Below are positions 37,475-45,305 of a stretch of DNA of 64,000 bases, in pieces (positions within the stretch are counted from its first letter, which is position 1; the number at the start of each line of letters is the position of its first letter). The DNA is from Klebsiella oxytoca NBRC 105695 (GTDB taxonomy: Bacteria; Pseudomonadota; Gammaproteobacteria; Enterobacterales; Enterobacteriaceae). A program made the translations under genes and the position numbers. The notes beneath the pieces were generated by a model, which saw only the letters and a program-made list of their open reading frames with translations, had not been told where the DNA came from and did no database searches. The stretch spans positions 62,001-126,000 of the forward strand of contig NZ_BCZK01000007.1 in the NCBI RefSeq assembly GCF_001598695.1, in the 5' to 3' direction.

Positions 37475-37518
37475 GTTAACGGACTTTAGCTTCCTGAAAA
37501 GCAAAGCTATCCGTTAAC
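37475..37518. promoter_or_regulatory. Inverted repeat between deaminase-like and PHP genes
   Basis: gttaacgga (37475-37483) and tccgttaac (37510-37518) are perfect 9-bp complements, extended inward by tagctt/aagcta-type pairing with a small bulge. No T-run follows, so an operator or mRNA hairpin upstream of the PHP gene is as likely as a terminator. Confidence 0.45.
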
Positions 37519-37586
37519 CATCGGCGATTCAACAGGGCTAAGCAGGCGATCAGCGGCGTAATGTTAAAACTTTTAAAGGAGAAGTC

Positions 37587-38480
37587 ATGAAATTAATCGA
37601 CTTGCACATGCATTCGGCATATAGCAACGATGCCGATTTCCCGGTCAGCGATCTGCTTACCATGGCTAAAGCGGCGAATCTTGCGGCCCTGGCGATAACC
37701 GATCACAACTCGGCGCGATCCGTTGAGGAGTCTATTCGCTATGGCAGAGCAAATAACGTAAGCGTGATGACCGGGATTGAAATCGACTGCGCGTTTGCGG
37801 GCAATAATTATCATCTGCTGGGCTACGGTTTTCGTCGAGACAGCCGGGATTTTGACGCCGTCGAACACAACTTCCATCGTCTGGAAACTGCCGCGACGCC
37901 GCTAAAGCTGGAGAAACTGCGGGCGCTGGGGTTCCAGCTTGATGAAGAGCGCCTGTATGCTATGGCCGGAGATCGGGTCCCGCAGGAAGAGGAGATGGCA
38001 GAACTTATTTTAGAGGATGCGCGCAACCTGAATCATGATCTGCTGCTGCCTTACCGCGCGGGGAATGCGCGCAGCGATATGCCGTTAATTAACTTTTTTT
38101 GGGACTTTTTTGGCCGAGGCAAACCCTGCCAGGTGACGGTGGAATTGCCGCCGATGGCGGAGATGGCGGCGCTGATAATCGACAACGGCGGCATTCCGGT
38201 CATTGCGCATATCGGCGCTAACGTGAAGGAAAAGCCGCTGGCGGTGATTGACCAGATGTTGCCGCTTGGCGTACGCGGCGTGGAAGTGTTCTCCAGCTAT
38301 CATGATGAGGAGCTATGTCGCGAACTTTATCACTACACGCTGGATAAATCGCTGCTGGCGACCTGCGGCAGTGACTTTCATGGTAAAAACAAACCCAACA
38401 TTAAGCCTGGCGACTGTAGACCATGGCGTGACGCGCTACCGAAAACCCTGGAAATCCTCGAGCAGGCTGATCTTTATTGA
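37587..38480 (+). CDS. PHP-domain metal-dependent phosphoesterase
   Basis: A 297-residue PHP protein. Metal-binding motifs are His7-x-His9 (DLHMHSAYS), Asp39-His40 (ITDHNSA), Glu65 (GIEID), His in VIAHIG and the terminal SDFHG. Relatives include the RNase AM (YciV) group and histidinol-phosphate phosphatases, but the middle of the protein differs from both. A strong aaaggagaag ribosome-binding site lies six bases before the ATG. It follows the deaminase-like gene in the same direction after 154 bases. Confidence 0.85.
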   Translation: MKLIDLHMHSAYSNDADFPVSDLLTMAKAANLAALAITDHNSARSVEESIRYGRANNVSVMTGIEIDCAFAGNNYHLLGYGFRRDSRDFDAVEHNFHRLETAATPLKLEKLRALGFQLDEERLYAMAGDRVPQEEEMAELILEDARNLNHDLLLPYRAGNARSDMPLINFFWDFFGRGKPCQVTVELPPMAEMAALIIDNGGIPVIAHIGANVKEKPLAVIDQMLPLGVRGVEVFSSYHDEELCRELYHYTLDKSLLATCGSDFHGKNKPNIKPGDCRPWRDALPKTLEILEQADLY

Positions 38481-38692
38481 CGCCTGAAATCTACCGGCTC
38501 TAGGCGAGTTATTAAATAACAAGGACAAATGATTATGCGTAGAGGTATTATCAAGCAGGAAAAGAGGCACAGGAAGAGGTATCTGTTGTCAGTCAGAGAA
38601 AGAGATGGACCACCTTCGTTGTGCCTCTAAATAGAGAGTCACAAAATCGCGTATATTTTATGGGGGCGCATAGTATTGTTGAGAGCCACGTT

Positions 38693-39604
38693 TCACGGCA
38701 ATGACTCTCTGCTTCGGATAAATTTAGCTACGGCTTGTAACGCCTCATCCGCTTCAGGTACCTTTCCTACCGATGACTGAAATACATGCCAGAGCCCGTC
38801 CCATATCTCAAGCTCAACTTGCATCCCAGCCTTTTTAGCATATCGGGAGAGGCGTAATGCATCATCGCGCAATAACTCCTCGCTTCCCACCTGAATAAAT
38901 ACGGGAGGAAGTCCAGACAAATCACCAAACAGGGGAGAGACAAGAGGATCGCTTCGTTCACTGTCCGAACAGTAGTATTTCACGGTCATTATCAGGTCTT
39001 CTATGCAAAGCAGCGGATCGAGATCCTTACACAGCGTTATGCTCTTACCAGAAAGTGTGAAATCTAACATGGGAGACAGCAGAACAGACGAGTCCGGCAA
39101 AGGATCTTGATGCTGTTTTAACAGGAGTAAAAGCGACATGACCAGTCCACCACCGCTGGAGTCTCCCGCGAGGATAATGTCCTCTGCTGAATAACCATTA
39201 GCAAGCAGCCATAAATAGGCCTGATGACAATTTAATAAGGCCGCAGGAAATCGATTTTCTGGCGCCAGAGGATATTCCAGTACCAGAGTTCGGCAACCAG
39301 AATATTGTGCGAGACAGGCAGCGAGTTTTCTGTGAGTCAGACACGATCCCTGAGAATTTCCACCGCCGTGGAAATAGAGAATAATCCTGGTATTTATCGA
39401 ATCGGGATATGAAATCCATTCCGCAGTTATCTCTGTATCGTTAACCGTTTCGATGCATACACCCGCAGGTAGTGTTGCCTTTATGGCTGCAGACTCCCAG
39501 ACCTGGCGCTGAAGGGAGAGTGGGGTATTCAAAAGAAAATGAATATTTTCATCATGATTTTCAAATAGCTTAGCTTTATAATCTTTTGCTCCGTTACTCA
39601 GCAT
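38693..39604 (-). CDS. HSL-family alpha/beta hydrolase (esterase)
   Basis: A 303-residue hormone-sensitive-lipase-type esterase. The oxyanion motif HGGG (YFHGGGNSQG), the nucleophile elbow GDSSGGG, the acid Asp in SEELLRDDA and the His in WDGLWHVFQ are all present. It should hydrolyse short acyl esters in the cytoplasm; no signal peptide is seen. The second ATG (39604) is preferred because aagga lies six bases before it; the frame opens at 39610. It is the last gene before the tRNA-Phe repeat array. Confidence 0.85.
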   Translation of the reverse strand: MLSNGAKDYKAKLFENHDENIHFLLNTPLSLQRQVWESAAIKATLPAGVCIETVNDTEITAEWISYPDSINTRIILYFHGGGNSQGSCLTHRKLAACLAQYSGCRTLVLEYPLAPENRFPAALLNCHQAYLWLLANGYSAEDIILAGDSSGGGLVMSLLLLLKQHQDPLPDSSVLLSPMLDFTLSGKSITLCKDLDPLLCIEDLIMTVKYYCSDSERSDPLVSPLFGDLSGLPPVFIQVGSEELLRDDALRLSRYAKKAGMQVELEIWDGLWHVFQSSVGKVPEADEALQAVAKFIRSRESLP

Positions 39605-39952
39605 CTTCATTCCTTTTGCTGCTTACGCCAGAAATAATAATTGTCGGTAGTGCTTTTTTTGCATTTTAATAGGCATTAATTTATTTACTCATTCATAAAC
39701 AATCTGAGAAATACGCCACATTATAAGTTTATTAAAATTCTTCGGCTTTTTTTTATCTTTCCCTACTAACCGACAAATAGCTTATTTTTTCAACGACGCT
39801 GGTGATAAGGCTTTTCCCGCAAAACAAGCGGACCTACGCTCAGGCAATTGATGCGAGAGAGCGTGGGGCAGGCAAAATCCCTGGTAATGAATTTTTTCTG
39901 GCAGAGGGGGGGGAGGGGACTTTGACGGGAAGCTAGTGCTGGCTCCCCAAAA
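39605..39952. other. AT-rich gap between the esterase gene and the tRNA array
   Basis: About 350 bp with no supported gene. A G8 run lies at 39906-39913. No integrase remnant is visible. Confidence 0.5.
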
Positions 39953-39980
39953 GCAAAAAACCGCCTTGTGGGCAGGTTCT
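39953..39980 (-). terminator. Third, diverged terminator of the tRNA-Phe array
   Basis: On the minus strand: aacctgcc / ggcggtt with loop cacaa, then a run of six T. It stands in the same place relative to the tRNA-end copy at 39989 as the two better conserved terminators do to theirs. Confidence 0.65.
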
Positions 39981-39988
39981 TTAAATAG

Positions 39989-40151
39989 TGGTGCCCGGGC
40001 TCGGACTAACGCCGCAGGCGTTGAACAGCGCGCTGGCCGCGCTGGCCCCGAAGGGGTGAGCCGCGGTGCGGCGAATAATCGAACGGAGTTCGATGGAGAG
40101 TCCGCTCGCAGAAAAGCAAAAACCCAGCCATAGGCTGGGTTCTCTGAATAG
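39989..40151 (-). repeat. 163-bp tandem unit 1 of the tRNA-Phe array
   Basis: 98% identical to the adjacent unit (three differences seen). Its first 17 bases copy the 3' end of the tRNA-Phe gene, here with one mismatch (tggtgcccgggctcgga). The rest holds several small perfect hairpins and a terminator (about 40113-40141). Confidence 0.93.
40113..40141 (-). terminator. Terminator inside tandem unit 1
   Basis: On the minus strand: acccagcc / ggctgggt with loop tat, followed by five T and then gctttt. Exact copy of the terminator next to the tRNA. Confidence 0.85.
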
Positions 40152-40314
40152 TGGTGCCCGGACTCGGACTAACGCCGCAGGCGTTGAACAGCGCGCTTGT
40201 CGCGCTGGCCCCGAAGGGGTGAGCCGCGGTGCGGCGAATAATCGAACGGAGTTCGATGGAGAGTCCGCTCGCAGAAAAGCAAAAACCCAGCCATAGGCTG
40301 GGTTCTCTGAATAG
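40152..40314 (-). repeat. 163-bp tandem unit 2 of the tRNA-Phe array
   Basis: Directly abuts the 3' end of the tRNA-Phe gene. It begins with an exact 17-base copy of that end (tggtgcccggactcgga). The period to unit 1 and to the tRNA end is exactly 163 bases in both cases. Confidence 0.95.
40276..40304 (-). terminator. tRNA-Phe terminator
   Basis: On the minus strand: acccagcc / ggctgggt with loop tat and a T5 run, about 11 bases beyond the CCA end of the tRNA. Confidence 0.9.
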
Positions 40315-40390
40315 TGGTGCCCGGACTCGGAATCGAACCAAGGACACGGGGATTTTCAATCCCCTGCTCTACCGACTGAGCTATCCGGGC
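40315..40390 (-). tRNA. pheV: tRNA-Phe (GAA anticodon)
   Basis: A 76-base cloverleaf on the minus strand: acceptor gcccgga pairs with tccgggc, D-arm gctcagtcggtagagc, anticodon arm ggggattgaaaatcccc with anticodon GAA, T-arm ttggttcgattccga, and an encoded CCA. The position beside yqgA and speC matches pheV of E. coli. Phenylalanine tRNA genes here are known integration sites for genomic islands, and the accessory block lies on its 3' side. Confidence 0.98.
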
Positions 40391-40400
40391 AACGGGGCGC

Positions 40401-40429
40401 ATTAAACCTGATTCGCCGCACCTCGTCAA
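40401..40429 (-). promoter_or_regulatory. tRNA-Phe promoter
   Basis: On the minus strand: ttgacg, 17 bases, tttaat, then a GC-rich discriminator (gcgcccc) just before the tRNA. GC-rich discriminators are typical of stringently controlled stable RNA promoters. Confidence 0.75.
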
Positions 40430-40495
40430 CGAAATTTATCTGTTTCGCAGCAGACTGGACAATCTATCACCACATTGCGTCAAAAGCACGCATCT

Positions 40496-41212
40496 TCAGG
40501 CGAAAAACGCCGTCCAGGCTACCGAAATCGGCATCGCCAGCACCAGGGCCGGCAGCATATTCACCACGGCGAACATTTTAATTCCGCAGATGCGCAAACC
40601 GGTGGCAACCAGCAGCATCCCGCCGACAGCGCTGAAATCCGCCATCATCATCGGCGTGGTTAACGGCATAATCAACGATGCGCAGGCCGCCAGTGCCAGC
40701 TGGATGGCCAGCATCGGCACGCTAATGGCCGAGACCGCCAGCCCCAGGGTGCAGGCGAAAATGATGGCGGTAAAGAAGTCGAGAAACGCTTTGGCAATGA
40801 GAATGCTGGCGTCACCGGTCATTCCTTCGCGCATCGCGCCGAATATCCCGGTTCCGCTGGCGCAGAACAGGACGATAATCGCGACGTAGCTTTGAATATA
40901 CGACTCATGCGCCGAACTCTTTATCTGGCCCTTTTTTGGCGAAAGCAGCTGCTGAAGCTTACTCACCAGCGTATTAATGCCTTTCTCCATATTACATACT
41001 TCGCCGAACAGCGCGCCCACCAGCGTTGAAAGCACCATCACCGGCAGGTTGGCGCATTTGATCACCAGTAGAATACCGATGCCTAGCGACGCCAGCCCAA
41101 AAATAGAGGTCATTGATGTACGAATCCGTTCCGGCAATCTTTGACTTAAGAGTGCGCCAAGTACGCCGCCCAGAAGGACCGCACCGGCGTTAATAAATGG
41201 CCCTGTAACCAA
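40496..41212 (-). CDS. yqgA: DUF554 inner membrane protein YqgA
   Basis: A 238-residue polytopic membrane protein matching E. coli YqgA (235 residues). The conserved N-terminus GPFINAGAVLLGGVLGALL and the C-terminal GLRICGIKMFAVVNMLPAL are present. The start is taken as TTG at 41212, with aggag seven bases upstream; the longer frame to 41284 adds unrelated residues. Function unknown. Confidence 0.9.
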   Translation of the reverse strand: MVTGPFINAGAVLLGGVLGALLSQRLPERIRTSMTSIFGLASLGIGILLVIKCANLPVMVLSTLVGALFGEVCNMEKGINTLVSKLQQLLSPKKGQIKSSAHESYIQSYVAIIVLFCASGTGIFGAMREGMTGDASILIAKAFLDFFTAIIFACTLGLAVSAISVPMLAIQLALAACASLIMPLTTPMMMADFSAVGGMLLVATGLRICGIKMFAVVNMLPALVLAMPISVAWTAFFA

Positions 41213-41649
41213 AGTATGACTCCTGTTAATTATCCCTAACGACTGCATTATTATGGCGCGAAGCTGGCCAAAAGGCTTGCGCATCCGTGGGGTCGCTGCA
41301 TACGTAATTCATCTTGCACGGTACATTTAAAGGTGACATGATTGCGCGAATTTTCTCCTCCCCTGAATGAGGCCGCCGGGATGACGACATCGCCACTACA
41401 TCACCAGTGCCGCTGCGTACAGATGCGCAGGCTGCCTCGTCTTGCTACCCTTACTCTGCAACTTCTGCCCGTCATGCGGTGAGCGTAACGCAGGCTCACT
41501 GCAGGACAACAGTAAGATCGGACGCGGTCTGCTTTTACTGATGTCTGGCGGTCGGAGCTGGGATCCAGCCAGACCCTGACAGTTCGTTGGCCAGAGCAGA
41601 GATGCCTTGGCCTAAGCCTTTTACTCTCCGGAAACGGGTATCCGCGCTC
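41213..41649. other. 437-bp gap upstream of speC with a long leader
   Basis: GC-rich, unlike the AT-rich gaps of the accessory block. It contains a possible 33-codon leader ORF (41381-41482) and a gtgagc / gctcac hairpin at 41479-41499 that overlaps its stop. The divergent yqgA promoter should also lie here. Confidence 0.5.
41381..41482 (+). CDS. Possible leader peptide upstream of speC
   Basis: A 33-codon ORF with ATG and gagg eight bases upstream. The product begins MTTSPLHHQCRCVQMRRLP and ends in LLPVMR; five of 33 residues are Arg. It stops 167 bases before speC, and a hairpin overlaps its stop codon. The related inducible ornithine decarboxylase gene speF is controlled by an arrest peptide that senses ornithine, so a similar role is conceivable. 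Not shown by sequence alone. Confidence 0.35.
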   Translation: MTTSPLHHQCRCVQMRRLPRLATLTLQLLPVMR

Positions 41650-43788
41650 ATGAAATCAATGCACATTGCCGCCAGCCGCGAGCTGGTATCCCACCTGTCC
41701 ACCCACCGTCGCGTGGTGGCCCTGGACAGTACTGATTTTACCGATGTGGCGGCAGTCGTCATTACCGTGGCGGACAGCCGCAGCGGCATCCTTGCGTTGC
41801 TGAAACGCACGGGCTTTAACCTGCCGGTCTATCTGTTCAGCGAAGCTGAGCACGAAAAACCAGAAGGCGTGACGGCCATCGTTAGCGGCAAAGAGCAGGA
41901 GTGGCTCGAACTGGAAGCCGCCGCCTGCGACTATGAAGAGAACCTGCTGCCGCCGTTCTTCGATACGCTGACTCAGTACGTAGAGATGGATAACAGCACC
42001 TTCGCGTGCCCTGGCCATCAGCACGGCGCCTTCTTTAAGAAGCATCCAGCGGGGAGGCAGTTCTTCGACTTCTTTGGTGAGAACGTCTTTCGCGCCGACA
42101 TGTGCAACGCCGACGTTAAGCTTGGCGATCTGTTGATTCATGAAGGGTCTGCGAAACACGCGCAGAAGTTCGCGGCGAAGGTCTTCAACGCCGATAAAAC
42201 CTATTTTGTCCTTAACGGTACCTCGGCGGCGAACAAAGTGGTGACTAACGCGCTGCTGACCCGCGGCGATCTGGTGCTGTTTGATCGCAATAACCATAAA
42301 TCCAATCATCATGGGGCGCTGATTCAGGCAGGCGCGACGCCGGTCTATCTCGAAGCATCGCGCAACCCGTTCGGTTTTATCGGCGGGATTGACGATCGCT
42401 GCTTCGATGAAAAATACCTGCGCGATCTGATTCGCGAGACGGCGCCGGAAAAAGCTGATATGCCGCGCCCGTTCCGCCTTGCGGTGATCCAGCTCGGAAC
42501 CTATGACGGGACGGTATATAACGCCCGCCAGGTGGTCGATAAAATCGGCAGCCTGTGCGACTACATCCTGTTTGACTCGGCCTGGGTCGGCTACGAGCAG
42601 TTTATCCCGATGATGGCCGACTGTTCGCCGCTGCTGCTGGACCTGACGCCGAATGACCCGGGCATTTTTGTTACTCAGTCGGTGCATAAACAGCAGGCCG
42701 GTTTTTCGCAAACTTCGCAGATCCATAAAAAGGATAACCATCTGCGAGGGCAGGCGCGTTTTTGCCCGCATAAGCGGTTGAATAACGCCTTTATGCTGCA
42801 TGCCTCGACCAGCCCGTTTTATCCGCTGTTCGCGGCTCTCGACGTGAATGCCAAAATCCATGAAGGGGAGAGCGGGCGCCGCCTGTGGGCCGAATGCGTA
42901 GCGCTGGGTATTGACGCGCGCAAAGCGATTATCGCTAACTGCAAAATGATCCAGCCGTTTATTCCGCCAATGGTCGCGGGACGCCCGTGGCAGGATCACC
43001 CCACCGAAACCATCGCCCGCGAGCGGCGCTTCTTTAGCTTTGAACCGGGCGCGCGCTGGCACGGCTTTGAGGGCTATGCCAGCGAACAGTACTTCGTTGA
43101 CCCCTGTAAGCTGCTGCTGACGACGCCAGGAATCGATGCGCAGAGCGGGGAATATACTGATTTTGGCATCCCGGCGACCATTCTGGCCCACTATCTGCGC
43201 GAAAACGGCATCGTGCCGGAGAAGTGCGATCTGAACTCTATTCTGTTTCTGCTGACCCCCGCCGAAAGCGAGGAGAAGCTGGCGCAGCTGGTGGCGATGC
43301 TTGCCCAGTTTGAGCAGCATATCGAATCGGATACGCCGCTGGCCGAGGTTCTGCCGAGCATCGTTAACAAATACCCGGTGCGCTATCGGGACTACACCAT
43401 CCGCGAGCTGTGTCAGGAGATGCACAACCTGTACGTTAGCTTTGAGGTGAAGGATCTGCAAAAAGAGATGTTCCGCAAGCAGAGCTTCCCGCGGGCGGTC
43501 ATGAACCCGCAGGACGCCAACCGCGAGTTTATTCGCGGTAACGTCGAACTGGTGCGCTTAAGCGAAGCGGAAGGGCGCATTGCGGCGGAGGGCGCGCTAC
43601 CGTATCCACCGGGCGTGCTGTGCGTCGTGCCTGGCGAAATCTGGGGCGGGGCGGTGCTGCGCTATTTTCTGGCGCTGGAGGAGGGCGTCAATATGCTGCC
43701 GGGCTTCTCGCCGGAGCTCCAGGGGGTCTATAGCGAAACGGACTCTGACGGCATTAAGCGTCTGTATGGCTATGTGCTGAAAGCATAA
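41650..43788 (+). CDS. speC: Constitutive ornithine decarboxylase SpeC
   Basis: A 712-residue PLP enzyme (E. coli SpeC has 711) that makes putrescine from ornithine. The wing domain (about 1-110) is followed by the aminotransferase-fold core with the pyridoxal lysine in SVHKQQAGFSQ and the CPGHQHGAFFKKHPAG block. The frame opens at 41587, but ATG 41650 gives the E. coli N-terminus. No strong ribosome-binding site is seen. A bidirectional terminator separates it from convergent nupG. Confidence 0.96.
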   Translation: MKSMHIAASRELVSHLSTHRRVVALDSTDFTDVAAVVITVADSRSGILALLKRTGFNLPVYLFSEAEHEKPEGVTAIVSGKEQEWLELEAAACDYEENLLPPFFDTLTQYVEMDNSTFACPGHQHGAFFKKHPAGRQFFDFFGENVFRADMCNADVKLGDLLIHEGSAKHAQKFAAKVFNADKTYFVLNGTSAANKVVTNALLTRGDLVLFDRNNHKSNHHGALIQAGATPVYLEASRNPFGFIGGIDDRCFDEKYLRDLIRETAPEKADMPRPFRLAVIQLGTYDGTVYNARQVVDKIGSLCDYILFDSAWVGYEQFIPMMADCSPLLLDLTPNDPGIFVTQSVHKQQAGFSQTSQIHKKDNHLRGQARFCPHKRLNNAFMLHASTSPFYPLFAALDVNAKIHEGESGRRLWAECVALGIDARKAIIANCKMIQPFIPPMVAGRPWQDHPTETIARERRFFSFEPGARWHGFEGYASEQYFVDPCKLLLTTPGIDAQSGEYTDFGIPATILAHYLRENGIVPEKCDLNSILFLLTPAESEEKLAQLVAMLAQFEQHIESDTPLAEVLPSIVNKYPVRYRDYTIRELCQEMHNLYVSFEVKDLQKEMFRKQSFPRAVMNPQDANREFIRGNVELVRLSEAEGRIAAEGALPYPPGVLCVVPGEIWGGAVLRYFLALEEGVNMLPGFSPELQGVYSETDSDGIKRLYGYVLKA

Positions 43789-43828
43789 AAAAGCGCCCCG
43801 TTGATATCACCGGGGCGCTTTTTTTTAT
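43788..43828. terminator. Bidirectional terminator between speC and nupG
   Basis: Stem aagcgccccg / cggggcgctt with a ten-base loop, A-run on the left and T8 on the right, between convergent genes. Confidence 0.95.
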
Positions 43829-43855
43829 TCGTACATCTCGGGTGAAGCCGTTTAT

Positions 43856-45112
43856 TTAATGTACGACGGTCTGCGCACCGGCTGGTACGCGAACGTGCTT
43901 GTATTTAAACAGCGCGACGAAAGCAAACGCCAGAACCAGCGAATAGCCGGCGAAAATCAGCCATACGGTTTGCCAGTCGGTAATCCCTTCGACGGTAAAG
44001 TGCTCCACCACTTTGCCGCTCACCATCCCGCCAAGTATGCAGCCGAAACCGTTGGTCATCATCAGGAACATTCCCTGGGCGCTGGCGCGGATTTCCGGGC
44101 GAACCTCTTTTTCCACAAACACCGACCCCGAGATATTGAAGAAGTCGAAGGCGCAGCCATAAACGATCATCGACAGCACCAGCAGCACGGTGCCGAACGG
44201 AGTCGGGTCGCCGTAAGCGAACAGGCCGAAGCGCAGCATCCACGCCACGATACTAATCAGCATCACGTTCTTGATGCCGTAGCGGCTGAGGAAGAACGGG
44301 ATGGTCAGAATGAACAGGGTTTCCGAGATCTGCGAAATCGACATCATCACCGAGGCGTGCTGCACGATAAAGCTGCTGGCGAACAGCGGATCTTTATCAA
44401 AGCTGTGCAGGAAGGTGTTGCCGAACATATTGGTGATTTGCAGTTCGGCGCCAAGCATCATCGAGAAAATAAAGAAGATCGCCATACGTTTGTTTTTAAA
44501 CAGCGCGAAGGCATCAAGGCCCAGCATGGCGGTCCAGCTCTGGTTTTTCTGCTGATTGGCCACCGGAATATGCGGCAGCGTCAGAGTGAAGAGCACCAGC
44601 AGCAAGGAGAGCGCCGCGCCGATATAGAGCTGCATATGGCTCAGCTCAAAGCCGGAGAAGCTGACGCCCCACATGGCGAGGATAAAACCGATGGTGCCCC
44701 AGATGCGAATCGGCGGGAAATCGGTCACGATATCCATGTTCGCAGACTGCAGGCGGTAGTAGGAAATGGTGTTAATCAGCCCCAGCGTCGGCATATAGGC
44801 CAGCGAGTTAAGCAGGATGACGAGGAACATCTCGCCCGGCGTAGTGACCTGGGCGGCGAGCCACAGCGTCAGCGCGCCGACCAGATGGCAAATGGCGTAA
44901 ACCCATTTGGCGCTGATCCATTTATCGGCAACGATACCAAGCAGCGTCGGCATAAATACCGCAGCGATACCGAGCGAGCTATAAACCGCTCCGATGGCCG
45001 CACCGTCAAACTTCAGGGTAACGAACATATATGAGCCGAGCGTGGTCAGCCAGCTTCCCCAGAGGCAGAACTGCAGGAACGACAGTATTTTGAGCTGCAG
45101 CTTAAGATTCAT
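43856..45112 (-). CDS. nupG: Nucleoside:proton symporter NupG
   Basis: A 418-residue 12-helix MFS nucleoside permease, the same length as E. coli NupG and collinear with it (FLQFCLWGSWLTTLGSYMF at the N-terminus; FFNISGSVFVEKE in the second half). It imports purine and pyrimidine nucleosides. A CRP-like site lies upstream at 45140-45161; CRP and CytR control is known in E. coli. Confidence 0.96.
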   Translation of the reverse strand: MNLKLQLKILSFLQFCLWGSWLTTLGSYMFVTLKFDGAAIGAVYSSLGIAAVFMPTLLGIVADKWISAKWVYAICHLVGALTLWLAAQVTTPGEMFLVILLNSLAYMPTLGLINTISYYRLQSANMDIVTDFPPIRIWGTIGFILAMWGVSFSGFELSHMQLYIGAALSLLLVLFTLTLPHIPVANQQKNQSWTAMLGLDAFALFKNKRMAIFFIFSMMLGAELQITNMFGNTFLHSFDKDPLFASSFIVQHASVMMSISQISETLFILTIPFFLSRYGIKNVMLISIVAWMLRFGLFAYGDPTPFGTVLLVLSMIVYGCAFDFFNISGSVFVEKEVRPEIRASAQGMFLMMTNGFGCILGGMVSGKVVEHFTVEGITDWQTVWLIFAGYSLVLAFAFVALFKYKHVRVPAGAQTVVH

Positions 45113-45139
45113 GTTTTGATCCTCACGGATATAGAATTG

Positions 45140-45161
45140 TTTTGTGTTTTAAATAACATTT
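45140..45161 (-). promoter_or_regulatory. CRP-like site upstream of nupG
   Basis: On the nupG strand: aaatgttatttaaaacaca followed by aaa. It matches the 22-base CRP consensus at about 16 positions by eye and is 28 bases or more upstream of the start. Confidence 0.5.
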
Positions 45162-45272
45162 GTAGCGTTATTTTGGTTGGATTCTATCATTCATGGGGTG
45201 GATACTTTTGTTAACTGCCGCAGAAAATCGCAAAACAGTTGCGCAACTCTATTGTGTATAGCAGAAGGAAGG

Positions 45273-45294
45273 CGCCCTTGAGGAAACAAGGGCG
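45273..45294 (-). terminator. mltC terminator
   Basis: Stem cgcccttg / caagggcg with a six-base loop, 12 bases after the mltC stop, with a T-rich stretch beyond on the minus strand. Confidence 0.75.
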
Positions 45295-45305
45295 TTGGCA
45301 GAGGA

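Noticed and set aside
39936..40429. Overlapping short ORFs on both strands across the tRNA-Phe array
   Set aside because: They arise from the repeated 163-bp unit and the tRNA itself; the products are repeats of each other with no family resemblance.
41656..43461. 601-codon minus-strand ORF inside speC
   Set aside because: Shadow frame of a GC-rich coding region; speC itself is clearly the gene.
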